A stretch of DNA of 64,000 bases from Serinus canaria. Its lineage: Eukaryota > Chordata > Aves > Passeriformes > Fringillidae. This document shows, piece after piece, positions 29,111 to 42,780 of the stretch (position 1 is its first letter; each line of letters starts with the position of its first letter). The notes beneath the pieces are model-generated. The model was not told where the DNA came from. It was given only the letters and a program-made list of their open reading frames with translations, and did not search any database. A program made the position numbers and the translations under genes. The stretch is from NCBI RefSeq assembly GCF_022539315.1, contig NC_066316.1, forward strand, positions 9,191,501-9,255,500, read 5' to 3'.

Positions 29111-32100
29111 AATTTGGACAGACGCCTTTCTCCCCACCGGCGCGAAGTTGGAGCCTCTTCCTCGGCCGGACAGGCAGAGGGTGGAGTCCCTCAGCAGAAA
29201 AAGTGATTCTGCGGAGTGTTGCCTATTCGTGGCTCTGATTCTCTGGGTTGATGCTGGTGTAACGGGTTGTGCAAAGTTTTTTGCTCATTTAATAGTTTTT
29301 GTGTTGGTTTTTTTTTTTTTTTTGTTAAAGATAACACATGACAGCTGTCAGCTTGCACTGCCATTCCTGGTGCACATTCTCTGTGCTTGGAGAGGTGGCC
29401 CCAGTCCTGTAACTGAGCTGCTCCTTCATTGCTGGAGAAGTCTCACAGTGGGATTTTAGCAGCTGAGAAACACCAGAGCTACCGATATATTCTGACTGAT
29501 TTAGTGGCATTACTTTTATTCTGGTCTGAATTTGCTGGAGCTGGGTGGAGAGTGACATTGGAAGGAAAGGAATCTAACTGAATGGACAGTCCTTCTCCAT
29601 GTTCACAGCACATTTAGTTCTCTGGCTCAAAAACTCAAACTGCAGATCACTGCAACCTAATCAGCAGAAGGACAATATAGGTGAGGGGTGACTGTATCTG
29701 TCATACATGGGCATTTTGGTCAGACACTCCAATTAATCTGTGCCTGCTGAAGAGGTTGTGCTCTCACCAGCTTTGTTCATTTGTGCAGGTGCCCAAGGGT
29801 TCTGCTGCCCAGCTTTGAACATGCTGATGTTTCTCTACCATCCTCTCACTGTCCTGAGCTGGGTTTTAGCACACCTGCTCACCTTGCAGGTTCCAATACA
29901 AGTATTCAGGTGCTGCTATGTGACCACCTTTTGAACCACTGCATTCCTGCCAGATATCCAGAGCCTTGGTAGTCCAGTGGTTACTGCCAAGGCTGAGAAA
30001 AATTATAGAGAAGCAAATTGTGTTCAGGTGGTGTGAATGTCCTGCATGGACATCTGCTTTTCTTCTGGGAAATCTCAGAAGCTGGTGTGGTAGATACTCT
30101 GTGGCATTTAAGTTTTTTAACTTCAAGTCACCAGAGACCACATAAAGCAGTCCCCCAGAAAAATAAAAATAATAAAAGGAAATCCATCTCTGCCTTATAT
30201 CTTTATGCTGTAGGTTCTGACAATGTCTTCTCTGAGGATGAATAATGTCATTCTACCCCATGTGCACATGACACTTTGTATGAACAGTCAAGTTCATAGT
30301 TGGCACAGTTAAGAACACCACATATTTTGGGCTGCTGTAAATAAAATTGGGGAATCCCTGGTGAACAATATTCCCCTCCTTTTTTTACCCAAATTCATCT
30401 TGCTTCTGGGAGACAATGTTTTCCCAAAAAGGCGTTTTATTCAACATTTTCTGTGCAGTTTTAGGTACCATCCCAAAGGACTGTCCCCATCATCATCTTT
30501 TCCATGGAGAGGTAGATGTGTTTTTTGAAAACAAAAATCTATTTCTGCAAGTGGTTCAACTTGCTTGCACATCTGACCTGTGCTATTTAGTGTTGATTTA
30601 CCACCTTTGCAAATGTGATGGAAAATCAGTGACATTTAATATTTCTTTGCAGCTCAGTGGTTGACCAAACTCCTTTGGGCTGAGAAAAGGCTGATGTTGA
30701 TTTGAGGATTTAGCAGTCAAATGGATTGAAAACTTGCCAATATGGGCATAGTCAATTTTGTATTGCACCCATTTCTATTTAAACCAGAATGAAATAAAAT
30801 TTCATTTGAGAAGCTGTAGTAGTATTTTAACAGCATGTTTGAAATCTTTGAGCCAAGTTATAATCTCATGGAAAAGGGTCATTTGTCTGTTCTGAAACCA
30901 TAAAAAGCAGGACTTCCTGATGCTGTGTTGGCTCTCCCAAATTCTTTACACATTGGGTTACTCACTTTTCCTCCTTGTAAAGGAAAGGAGCAGGTAGTCA
31001 CCTGCAACTTTCTCCAAAAGATGTGACCACTGCTTCTTTCCTTGTTTGAAACTACAGAAGTTCATTGGCTTAAAGAAAATTGCTCTGAACTGTGAATGGC
31101 AGCTCAACAATCAGCATCTTGTAGAAAGGCCAGCTAACAAACAGGAGATAAGTTTGCTCTTGGTAAAAGCAGGAACTTCCTTCATACTTTCTTTGATTCT
31201 AGTCATGGTCTATTTCAGTGCTGTCTTTTTATTTCAGTGTCTGTCCTTGCCAATTCCTGCCTCCTAGTTGGAACCCATTGGTGTGATGATTTCCCTGAAG
31301 GTGCTGCAGTATAAAGCAATTGTGCCTGTGATCCCAAGTTCACCTCATGATGGTCCTGAGATTTGAGGAGCTCGGGCAGTGCATGGAGTAAAAAATGATT
31401 GGGGCACAGTTTCCTGCTACAGACCACTGCTCTTGGATCATCTTGTGGTCCAAATGCTTTGGGGAATGGGTGACTGCTGCATTTTATTAAAGGCATGCAA
31501 CAGAAATAATAATCGGATAAAAGGATCATTTATTGTCAAACGATTATGGAGCTGCATTATGTGATTTCATATCTTTTCCTTCAAAATCTCTGCATTTCAA
31601 ACCAGCTTGTGGTTTTACTCTGTGCCATTAACACTTTGGTATTATACAGGAGTATATTTCACATGGCAATTCAGTGGGATATAGATTATGTTATCAGGAA
31701 ATAAATAAATAAAATTTTGTCAAGTTGGCCTTGGTTCTGCTGGTGGTAATCATGAAATTGTTTGTCCTTAAGCTATGGCAGAGGATTGGATTCTTAAAAA
31801 CTGGATAGAGAAAAATGCTTTTAGAGTGATTTCTTTACAATAAAAACATGATAGTCTTAAAGCTAACTGATAATCTTCGTGAGTCCATTCCATGTCTAGC
31901 AGGAGAGCAAACAGATTCCCAGCTGATATAAGTCAACATAGTCCCATTTGCTGAGAAAGCTGGGTCAGTCCACAGCAGCTGAGGATCCAGCCCCGTGACT
32001 GAAAGAATCCTCATCTTGCTGGCAAAACAAGAGGAAAGACTGTAACAGGATTTTGTGAGGACAAATAATATTACAGAGCAAATAAGATGGGCTGGGGACC

Positions 32101-32229
32101 AAACAGGATGATGGTTTCATTTGTCATTTCTCAAGATCTTTTTTTTTTTTAAGTTGGAATATGCACCAATAGGGACAAGCTGTCTTGTGGAGCCGCTGAG
32201 GGCTGTTAACCTCTTTTAGTACAGTTTAG

Positions 32230-32490
32230 TGTCTACCACTGTAGTGGAGTTAGGCTCAGGAATGATACACCTTTAATAACAAAACTCCTGAGTTAATCTC
32301 CTCTAGAGGTCTGCGTGACATTACTAGCTGTAATCTAACCCTTCCAGGTTATTGTCGATGCACTTATGGGCATAAAACCTTCTTTGGGAGAATTAGGTAT
32401 TTTCTCATTATGCGTGCCAGTAGCTTTTCGCTGAATATCACTCAGTTTCCTTGAAAATCTGAGTTACTCTGGCAAGTTGCAGTTTACCTA
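32230..32490. promoter_or_regulatory. Possible conserved non-coding element
   Basis: An island with gagttaatctcc, gctgtaatctaaccc and cattatgcgtgcc. Two TAATCT K50-homeodomain-like sites occur about 45 bp apart. Weak, texture-based call. Confidence 0.25.
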
Positions 32491-34079
32491 GTCTATCAAA
32501 AAGCGTCTTCAGAATTTTCTACTGCTCTGTCCTTTACCTACCTCTGCATTAGTCAGGTGAGATACTCTCTGCTGGAAAGTGAAAGCAGTTTGTTTTCGGA
32601 ACAGGCAGATGCAGGATGTGCGTGGGGAAGGAAACGCTGCAAGCAGATGAGTCCCTGCTGTATGTGGAGTCATTTCAGGACAACAGCCTGATGGTTGAAG
32701 CATCCATTTCTGTTCCTTCCTCAGCCTGCAGGACCACGTTGCCATGTGTCCTGAAAACGTGCAGCTCCTTGGACTTACCACTGACCAGCTGCTCAGAAGG
32801 TGTTTAAGTTTCCAGGGTTGCATGTAGAGACCTAAAGTCTGAGCCCCAGGCAGCCACAGCCTCTATTGGATCTCAGCTCCTGTGGGGAAAGAAATGCCTA
32901 ATTTCCCTGCCCTTGTATGTCCAGGTTTAGCAAATTTTCCAAGAAAGGGACCTTCTCTTGCTCTGTTTGTCATGTTAATAATGAACAACCACAGCACAGA
33001 GACTGGAGTGAGCACAGCAAGAGGAGCTGTGATTGCATTGCTGCGTCACCCCTCTTTGTGCCACAGATGCTTCACTGATCTTGTCCTCTTTGGGGGTGTC
33101 TGGGAATGTACAGGCAGCAGGGCTGCACCAGGGGTGAGTGTCCAGGTGCCTGCCCTCTGCCTTGGGAGGCAGGAGCTGACCAGTTCCAGCTCTCACACTC
33201 AAGGAGGGCAAGGCAAGGTGGAGCAGGGAAATCAGGTCACAGCAGAGAGGGGTTGCAGTTTTGCCATCTGCAGAAGAGTTTGTGGGAGTTTGACATGCTG
33301 GGTCAGTGGCAGGTGTCCAAGGCACTGGGAATATTGGAAAGTCTTGTCCCTACTGGGTTGTGAAAGGCAAGGAGAACTTTGCTGGCAGATGATGTCCCCA
33401 GTCAGGTCTCGCCTGCACCCAGCTACAGCTGCAAACCAGTGTTGGTCGTGTGCTGCCCAGATTTTGTATTGCTGAAATGTTTGTGTGTACAGAAACCTTT
33501 GTGGAGACCATTGCTGAGATATGATCACGTGCCAAACTCTGCAACACAGAAATGGAACAAGCTGGTGCATCCCCATTTCCTGCCATGGCTTGAACTTGGA
33601 GGAGAAGCAGTGTGGGAGATGTTACAGTGTTTATTACTGTGGCTGTATTGTGAATAAACCCTCTCTGTTCCAATGCATAGGAACACAGGACACACCTGGC
33701 AGGTCTGCCTCCATGTCCTCCATGTCCTAGAGAGCCGGTTGTCCAAGAGATCACTGAGAACTCATGGATAAGCTGGAAATTAAATTGAAGCCTCTCAGGT
33801 GCTCAAGACCAGTCGTCTCCACCTTCTCTTTCTAACTAGCTCATCTCAGGTCCTGTGTGCCATTCAGCTTAGGGAGCTGCCCAACACTGGAGAAGTCCCA
33901 GACTGGTCTGTATTACTCCTGCCAGCTAGTTTTGTTTTGCTTTGTATTCATTGCTTTTTCTTCTCAGAGACTTGTTCAGTGGGGCTTGGCTTGAAGAGGG
34001 GCTGAAATGCCATCACACATTCTGTACCTTATGACAGGAAGTGTAATTAAGCCACCTACCTCTTAAACACACTGCCCAC

Positions 34080-34790
34080 CTCTGAATAACCAGGGAAAGC
34101 CACCACAAGGGTTAAACACTTTATTTAGATGGCTTTGTTTGTTACGTGTGTGCTTTGCTTGTTCTGAGAATTAACAGAAGATAAGCTAAAAGTTCATTTA
34201 TAAGAGTATTAAAGGATAATTATGATGGAGTAAATGCAGCAGGTCAAAAGGCATTATGATGAACAGAATCATAATATAGAGCTTGGGAAAATAAGCTAAA
34301 ATGTACAATGCCTAACATCACTCACTGAATGCCACAGAAAGTGTTCCTCCTCGCAGTTTCTCTCTGCTTCTTCATTCTCACTCTAAATTAAAGTACCTCC
34401 ACCAGCACTCTGCTGTTTGAACATGAATATGTCATGATAATCAATTGCAGTAACTTAAATTAAACTTTTGGGCAGGCATAAATATGTGACCTTTTAATAT
34501 CAACGAAATGATAAAAAAGATTTGGTAGGAAATCTGTTTCAATCAGATTAGAGGAGAAGTGGGTAAAGCTGATTACAAGCCCACTAAACACAGTATTTGG
34601 GCAGTATTTGTTCAGAAACAATAGCGTTAATTCTACTTTAACAAGTATTATCTGGAAAATCAATAATTAATGGTAACCCATTATCAACTTGTAATTTAGC
34701 ACAGAGATTAAGTTGGGGGAGAAGTGAAAGCGAGTGGGCAACCTGCTTTTACTTGACCTGTCAGGCTGATGGATTAACAAGTGACAGCAG
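34080..34790. promoter_or_regulatory. Candidate conserved non-coding element
   Basis: AT-rich, non-repetitive, with many homeodomain half-sites: aaggataattatga, gctgattacaag, atcaataattaatgg, gtaatttagc, gagattaag. It lies mid-interval, about 12 kb upstream of VSX1. Confidence 0.35.
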
Positions 34791-36399
34791 GGCTTCATAT
34801 TTTTTAGAGGAGAGGTGGTAGAAATAAGTCATTTTGGGCTTCATGCTGTTTGGCACCACCTTGCCCTCCTGCCTCCTCAAGCTTTGCAGAAGAGCTTCCT
34901 TCTGCAGCCAGGTTGCTGCAGCCAGAGGGATGGCATCTTCAGTGGCACCTGGTCCTGGGACAAAGCAGGGGAACATCACCCCCAGATCCATGGGATGCAA
35001 GGAGAGAGGTGAACAGAGGAGGGGGGAAGGTGCTGTTTGTAGGTGGTGTGAGCATGTGCAGCAGCAGCATCTTGGCTGAGCTTCCTACAGGGGCATTCCC
35101 CTCTTTAACATCTTCATGCAACTCCCAGCTTGCCAAAGTGCCCCCTACCATGCTTCCTTCCTTGACTGACAGGACTTGTAGCAACATGTGGGAATGCAGG
35201 TGAGCAGCCAGATTTTCCTCTGCCAGCTCCTCCCTTCCCCTCACCACATCAGCTTTGTTTGGGGAAACAACCTGATTTGTGATCTGTGCGGGGCTGGGAC
35301 TCTGATGCTTCCTCTGTGTGTGGGTTGGAAGTGGTGTGCACAACTTGTCTCTGCATCTGGTCATTGCAACAGATGCCAAACAGATGATGGTTTTGTGAAG
35401 ACAGCATTCTTCCAGAGGATACAGATGTCCTGATCAAGGATCTGTGCATGTGCACGTGTGCGTGATCCTCTCAGGGTGTCTCTGTGTGTGTTTGCTGAGG
35501 CCAGAGCAAGCTTGTAGAAGAGGAACATCACTAAATTTCATTTGGACAGCAGTGAGCCAACGCTTCTACCTCACTGCTGGTCTGCCCATCTTCTTCTTCT
35601 TCTGGGCAGAAGCTCTTTTTTTCCCAGAGCTGAGTTACCTACCTGGTTTTGGGCAGAGTGGGATGCAGTCTGTGGGCTGTAGTGGTTTATGAGAGAAAGA
35701 GGGTAAAAGGAGGTGGGTTGAGGGCAGTGGAAAGCAAGAAAGCCAGTGCTAGGGGGCTTGTGGAGGGCCTGGTGCAGCTGGACATAGCTCTGCCCAGGTG
35801 GGATGCTCTCTGCCTTGCTCAAAGGGCACTGGTCACAGATGACAAGCAGTGGCCTTTGTATAGAGAAAAGGCAAGAATGCAGGAATATATCACCTCTTTT
35901 AGCAGAGTTAGAGCTGGAAATTGCAACCTCTTAGGCTGGTCTCATATTTCCCACCAAACTTGCCCTCACTGTTGATGTGGGTGAGGAGCACCATGGCAGG
36001 ATGAGAAGCCCAAGAGCTGGACTTATCTCTCTGTTTCCTCTGGCTGCATCCTCTGCTTCTGAGCTGCCCTGGCAGGGCACTGGAAGGCTGATGTCCCGGC
36101 CCTGGCTGGACACAGCTGGCTCTGGGGCACAGTGTGCAGCAGGGTGGTGATGGGGGTTTCATGGCAGCCAGCAGGGCGGGATGCTCTCAGCAAAGGGAAC
36201 AGATTGAAGGCAGATTGTGAGGGTGAAGTAGCACCGTGCTACATAGATAGGGAGTGGCTTCAGAAATGGCATTTAATCATTCAACATTAACACAAGACAT
36301 CTGTCACCACCCTTGGCAGTGATGGTGCTACACAGCAAAACAATATGTTCTGGTGCTCCTAATCACAGGAAAAACACTACTTTTTTTGCAGAGAGTTCT

Positions 36400-36600
36400 T
36401 TTAGTGCCCAGCACAAATCCTTCTATTTTATTATAGCAATCCCAGCCAAATCCTCCAATAAATGGAGTTTTTATTAATGTGCAGCTGTTGAATGAGAAAA
36501 AAATAAAACTCAGAAATAAAAATGAATCCCTGAATAATCAGGCTGATCCCATGCAGTAAGAACAAACAGGCCGACCACATACTTACAGCTTTTTGGTATT
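36400..36600. promoter_or_regulatory. Possible conserved non-coding element
   Basis: AT-rich block with agcaatcccagcc, tccaataaatggag, tttattaatgtgcagctg and gaataatcaggctgatccc. Weak, texture-based call. Confidence 0.25.
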
Positions 36601-37734
36601 ATTTAAAAATATGGTCAGGGCTTTTCTTTCCCACTCTATTTTTTTTTTTTTTTTTTTTTAACACAGACCTGATTAGATTTTGCTCAGGAAGATCCAAGCC
36701 ACTTCTGTGAACTGGAAATGCAGCAAGGAGTGAGAGGATCTAGGATGAACGTTACATCCAGTATGTGTGCCTGATATTTGCCTGCTGCCATGGTCAGGAA
36801 TTTGCTTTGGCCAGGGAAGAGAGTGGAGGGGTGGCACCGTGCCCAGGGCAGCTGGGGTTTTGCTTTGCATTGAGGGATGTGCTTGCAAAAGAGAAAAGAA
36901 GAGCTTGTCAAAAAAAGCAGGGTGGAAAAAGGTAAGCAAGAAAAGTCCTCTGACCATGGCAGCTCTCAGCAGAGGATGGTGCGGTTTGCTTTAACTAGCT
37001 GCAGTTTGGTGCTCTTTGCCTTGACTTTGAGCTTGCCAGGTGAAATGCCAGTCAAAAGTGCTATTTTGCAGCTAAAAATGAAGGAGAAGTGATCCCATGG
37101 TGATGTGGTGGGTGAGGCAGGCGCTGAGTTAGGGGAAAGAGCAATGCCCACCCTGCATTTAGCCCCAGGTCCTTTCCCTGTGCACATCTCCTGCCCTGCC
37201 AAAGCATCTGCAAGCTCTGTGTGATGAGTGGAGAGGCCTGCCAGGAACAAAACAAATCTCCTTCCTTTATGCTCGCTCTCGCTGCCGGGAGATCTGGTCC
37301 AACCCTGCTCCACCCACGGCCCAGCCGTGCCGCTGCATGCGCGATGGAAGCTGGGCTAAAGCAGGTCCCAGGCTCCAGTCCAGCTGGCAGTCCTGCCACC
37401 ATCCAGGGCTGTTCCCTGATGGCTCTGGCCCAAAGGAGAGTGCTGAGTGAGCAGAGGTGGAGGGGAATTGCTGGAGTTGCCAGTGGATGTGTGCAGGTGT
37501 ACCCAGGTGGCTGAGACCTCAGACAGCCCCATGGGGGCTCACCTAGAGTTAAACCTCCAGCAGGAGGGCAAAGCCAGCCTAGGAAGCACCCCCAGAGCCA
37601 GCAGGGCTTTCATGCTATCCAAGGTTAGCTGTGGCCATTGGGACAGTGCCTGTCACCAGAGGCAGACCCTGATCACCCAGGGGTGCAGCCTGGCTGATGT
37701 GAGGGAGGAGGGAATGTCCTGAGCAGATAGCACC

Positions 37735-37840
37735 CTGCCTACGAAATGGCACGACCATCTCTGCTATTCATTCTGATTAAATTCGAGCCAAAGTAAAGCC
37801 CTAATTCTTCTGATTAAAGCTTAGAAGTTAAGCTCTTCGG
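37735..37840. promoter_or_regulatory. Possible conserved non-coding element
   Basis: A short island, about 105 bp, with ctgattaaattcg, gccctaattcttctgatta and gcttagaagttaagc. Two CTGATTAAA homeodomain-like motifs lie 40 bp apart, in a G+C-richer background. Confidence 0.3.
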
Positions 37841-40800
37841 ACAGGATGTGTGCCTTGCCCTGTGCTCTCCTAAACCACTTTGTCCATTCCATGGCAAGAC
37901 ACTAATAACACACTCCTACACATTTCTTCTCAGACACTCAGGATGCCCAGTCCAGAGCATGCATGATGTGCCTGGGACATCCCACCACTTCTGTCTGAGC
38001 AGTGGTATTTCTATGGGGCCACCTGGCTATTTTGGAAGCAGGCAAGGAACTGCTCCATGCAAAACAGAGACCCACATTTGCCAGGGTTCATCCTTTATGG
38101 ATTAGGTTTTTCCTAGAGGAATTGCCCTGGGAGAGATGCCCTAACCCAGGCATGGGTTGGGGCATTACAGAAATGCTGTGTTACCTCAGATGCTCTACAA
38201 ACATGGCATCAGCCTGCTGTCACTGCCCTGCAGGGAGTGGGTGAAAGGCAGCTAGCGTGGTGAGTAAGGGTGTCAGGGACAGGAACAGATTTGTCACTGT
38301 CTTTGTCATTCCATTAATAGGTAGTTTACCTAGGGAGCTCTTTTATGAAGCTTTACTTGATCGCTCTGTACCCTGCATGTCTGCTCTGCAGGACTTTCTG
38401 AGGGTGTGGGATAGGACTGTGGATGATTCTCACCTGCATCACACTTGCCTTTAAGGAGAAGCTCCTGGCACCTGGGAAGCGTGGCCCCGGGCAAGACCTG
38501 GGCTGCTGTGGTTCCACAGACGTTCAGCTTCCTGCAGGGAATCTAGGAAACTTCTGTCTTGAACATGTGGCATGGAGAAGCTCTCCCAACCTTTCCTCCT
38601 CTGCACCACAGCCAGAGGCACAGGCTGGTATTGTTTGTCACAGATCAATGCATTTACCCATGTGGAAAAATGTCATTACCACCAGGGCTCGGCTTTTCTT
38701 TCCCCTTGAACCGCCCCTGCTGTGCTGGTGAGGGGCTGGCTAATTGCCTCTTTTCTCAGGTTGCCCCTGGGGATGGCTGCCCCATGGCCTGCCACACATC
38801 TCAGCTGCACTCTCAGGGCTTCCCCCAGCTGAAGGTGCTGCTTTGCCAAACAAATGAACACTCAGACACTGTGCAGGACCATGGGGCTCTTTGTTACATC
38901 TCCTCCTGTGAGCTAAAGAAACAAAGGGGGAGTCACTTAAAAAGAGAGGGAAGGATGGATGATGGGCTCCCAGCCAGGAGGGGAGATGCAGGTAACCTGC
39001 TTGTCTGTGCATCGTGCTGGGATGGCCCCCATAATGGGACTGAGGCACAGATTCCCTGTGCTGGGCAGACAAGAGCAGAGGGAAGGCTATTGCCCAGGGT
39101 TTCTGCTGTCACTGCTGTGTGTTCCCCTCTCAGGAGTCTGGGAGTGCTTTGGCTGGAAGAGCTCTGCAGGAGCTGCAAAGGAGGCTGAGCTGAGGGATGT
39201 TGAAGGAATCTGGTAACCAGGCATCATTTCCCTGTAGAAACTTTCTAGGTATCAAACAACAGGAAGTAAGAGCAATTTTACTGCAATTTCCAAATAGGAA
39301 GAAAATACATTTGTTCAACTTACAAAATCCATTGTAACCTCAAGCCAAAAGGCAAGACTCCAGACAATCATCCCACAAAGGAGAAGTTTATTTCTTCTTA
39401 TTATTACTTTTCTTCCTCCTCTTTTTCCCAGAGTGTGACAATACCAATAAATAAGTCCTGTTTGAGATGAATAAATAATTATTAATTGTCAGCAACATTT
39501 GATCTATTAATTTTGTACAGTATGTTGCCTTTTGGCATCAAGGCCCACCTTGACTATATTAGAGGAATCCTGTCAAAGCAAAACCCAGGAGCTGGTAGAA
39601 AAGCTGGGAAGTCCTCTTTGCTAAAATCTGTCTTTTATTGTAGAAAAAAGTTAGTCCCACAAGAAGATTTTACAAGTTTTACAACCCAGTGCTGCCAGTG
39701 TAAGAAAATAGAGGAGAAGATGGTGTAGGAGTGACATTGGTGAGAGCAAGGCTGAGCTATAAAAGGAGAACCAGGAAGGGGAAGTCCCCACGTGTTAAAA
39801 GATGCCCTTTCTGCATCCAAAAAGAAAACTGCAGAATGCAGTGTCAGAGCACAGAAAACACATCCCGGGGTACGTGGAGGAAAGCTGGGCAGGAACAGCT
39901 TTCCTTCAGGGTCAGGTAAAATGGGTGAAGTGAGCTACAGGAATGCTATCTGTATTTCCCACACCAAATAATGTGGTTGACTACAAAGAGCAAGCACATG
40001 TGCCTTCACTCTTCTGGGAAGGAGGATCCATGCTCATGAATATACTTATGTTATTTTTCTCTTATTTCTCTAGGTCCTATGGTCTGTTTGGGACAATATT
40101 GCTTCAGTAAAGGGTCCTTTGTAATGTCTGATGGGATTTGTGAGACTGACACATCAGTCTTCAGCTAAAAACCTCAGTGTAGGTCTCAGGAGTCCAGTTA
40201 TTAATGAGGGAGAGGGAGGACACTGTGAAACTCATTAATGACTTACCTGGTCTGTCTGAAAAGAAATGGTTGGTGTTGGGAAGCCATGCTTCAAAACCTC
40301 CCTGCTCAGCTGCAGAGTGGAAATAGCTGAGAAAGCCCAGGGGCCATTTGTCACAGCAAGCCCAGGCCAGTGCTGAGAAAGGGATCTGGACCTCTTTGCA
40401 GAGCCAAAACCTCTGATTTCACCTACAAGGAGAGGTGCCCCACTTCAGCACCTGTTAGCACTCAGGAGAGCTGATCTAGAAAGCCGTATTATGGGTAAGA
40501 GTGAGAGTAGCTGCCTGTGTGCTGGTGTCCCCTGCTTTAATTAGGTTAGTTTCTTTCATGGCAAGTGCTGTCATACCAAGCTGAAAAATCAATACCATAT
40601 GGCACAGCACTCAGATAGCAAACTTGGAGATTAATTAAAGGAGAAGTGCTTCTGTTAGGTCTCAGAGAACAGTGCCTGTGATTAGGCATGGCTGAACTGG
40701 TTTGGAAATGCAAAGGCTGGGCAGCACCAGATCTGAGCTGGATGCTCTGCCACTCTGGGATCAGAACAAACTGTGATCTCCCTTTCTTTACTTGCTGAAA

Positions 40801-40986
40801 TCACTGGTTAACATGTTCTCCTGGGTTTTCCTGTGTCTTGTGTCCAGGCCAGAAGAGGGAGGTGCAAAGAGAAGCATTTTTCTGGAAGGCTTCTGCTTGG
40901 TAAGGTGCTGGGTATGAACATGGAGAAGGTGCTGCCTGAGGGCTCACTTTACTCCTGAGCTGGGAAAGCCATGGGAAGCAGCAGAA

Positions 40987-41560
40987 AGGAGGAGAGGAGA
41001 GGAGAGGAGAGGAGAGGAGAGGAGAGACGCAGGATTGGTCGAGAGTGGAGCAGGATGTGTAGGAGGACGGACCGAGGACGAGGAGAGGATTTTTGAGGAG
41101 TAGGAGATGCGGATTGAGGGAGATGGGAGATGGAGAGGAGACGGAGAGGAGAGACGGAGGACGAGAGGAGAGCGAGAGGAGGAGAGACGGAGAGGAGAGG
41201 AGGAGGAGGAGAGGATGAGGCACATGACCCGGCTGAGAGGACTGAGGGACTGCAGGAGGACGGAGCGCGAAGGAGGGAGAGGAGAGGAGCTGTAGCGGAG
41301 AGGAGAGGAGAGGAGAGGAGAGGAGAGGAGGAGGGACAGATGGAGGAGGAGAGGAAGAGAGGAGAGGGAGGGAGAGGATGAGGAGATGGAGACGGAGAGG
41401 AGAGGAGGAGGGCGAGGAGAGGAGAGGAGAGGAGAGTGAGGAGGAGCGAGAGGAGAAGGGAGAGAGGAGAGGAGAGGAGAGGAAGAGGAGGAGGAGAGGA
41501 GAGGAGAGGAGAGGAGAGGAGAGGAGAGGAGAGGAGAGGAGAGGAGAGGGAGAGGAGAGA
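40987..41560. repeat. GGAGA (GAGGA) pentamer satellite
   Basis: About 575 bp of nearly pure purine on the plus strand. The runs of uniform ggaga repeat lie at both ends and at 41297-41330, separated by degenerate purine sequence. Long open frames on both strands here are products of the repeat and not genes. Confidence 0.97.
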
Positions 41561-41639
41561 TATCGGATTCCATTGCTTAGGAAGTTTCATTTCCAGGGCA
41601 CAGACCAGTGTCTACGCCTCTTTTGGGAGTTGCTGATTT

Positions 41640-42010
41640 AATGAATGTGGCAGCTATTGTGTGTGTTTGGGACCCTCACAGCCGTTTCTCTTCTGCGGAT
41701 ACTTTCTTTTCTTTTCGGCTTTAATGAGAGTTTCTCTAATTGACTTGATGATTTCTGTTTAATTAGCACATTTTGGAGGAATGATCAAAAAATAATAAGA
41801 TAAAGTAATCAGACAAGCATAGTGCAAAGGAATAATAGCTCCTTTGTGGGGCTAATTGGAGTGGACAGTCCATCGGCTAGTTTGGGGCTCCTCACAGTTG
41901 GATATTCCCAGCCTAGTTGTGCCTTGTGCCCAGAGCTTCCAAACACCCACATAGACCCAGCTTTGGTAGTCATTTCAATTAGCTTTAATGAGCTGTGAAT
42001 GAGCACCAAG
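41640..42010. promoter_or_regulatory. Candidate conserved non-coding element beside the satellite
   Basis: AT-rich with ctctaattgacttgatg, tgtttaattagcac, gggctaattggag and ttcaattagctttaatgag. At least four TAATT/ATTAG homeodomain cores occur in 300 bp directly after the GGAGA satellite. Confidence 0.4.
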
Positions 42011-42544
42011 GAGAACCGAGTCTGGGCCCGACCTGTTTTGCCATTGCCCAGATTTTGCTTAAGGCTGTGGCAGCAGAGTTTGCCCAGAACCTGCATCAGG
42101 TGCCAGGCCTTGGGTAGCACCAGGCAGAGCATCTCTGGGGAGGGCTGTGTTCCAGCTCACACATCCTGTATAGGACAAGAGGGGATTGCCCAGGGGGATG
42201 TGAGATGAGCAGATAAATGGTACTAGAAAGCAACAAGTTTGGCAGAAGCAAGAAGGAGGGGAAGCAAACAGCAGCAGCTGAAGGAGCAACCAGAAATCGG
42301 AGCTACTGCTGTTGTGCCTGCTCCATCTGGGTTCCTTCCTGAACACTCTGTCCCTCCTGTTCCCACACACACACACCTCTGGAACAAGCCCCAGGCTCCT
42401 CCCTAGGAACAGGAACGGCACTTGCCATGGGCTACATCACCTACAGCTCCTTGGAGATAGAGAGGGTGAGCTCTACTTGCTCACCAACTGCCAGCCATGC
42501 TTACAGTTGATGCTGTAGGTGCAGCACCTTGCTGGCCATTTTTT

Positions 42545-42780
42545 TGCCCTGTGTTGGCTAGGAATTAATTAGGAGATGGGCTCCAGGCTGCTGTGACAGC
42601 TGTCTGCGTGCGGCACTTCCCAGCAGTTTGATTAAATCTGTGACACTCCAGATGTGAGCGCCCTGTGCAGCGGCACATGGTTTGCTCTTAAACTCCACTT
42701 AAACCGTGACTGCTCTTCTGGTTTTAATCAAAGGCAAATGCCTTAAGACAGAAATCTGTGCAGAGGAATTAGTAGGGATG
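42545..42780. promoter_or_regulatory. Candidate conserved non-coding element
   Basis: It contains ggaattaattaggag, tttgattaaatctg, gttttaatcaaagg and an E-box-like cagctg, with low repeat content. This combination is typical of neural or retinal enhancers. Inference only. Confidence 0.35.

Noticed and set aside
33799..39188. Several 60-209 codon frames in the ENTPD6-VSX1 interval
   Set aside because: No domain, no conserved motif and no splice structure; their number is what chance gives in 25 kb of six frames.
40944..41641. Long Ser/Leu-rich and Glu/Arg-rich frames in the GGAGA satellite
   Set aside because: Purely products of the pentamer repeat, which leaves both strands open.
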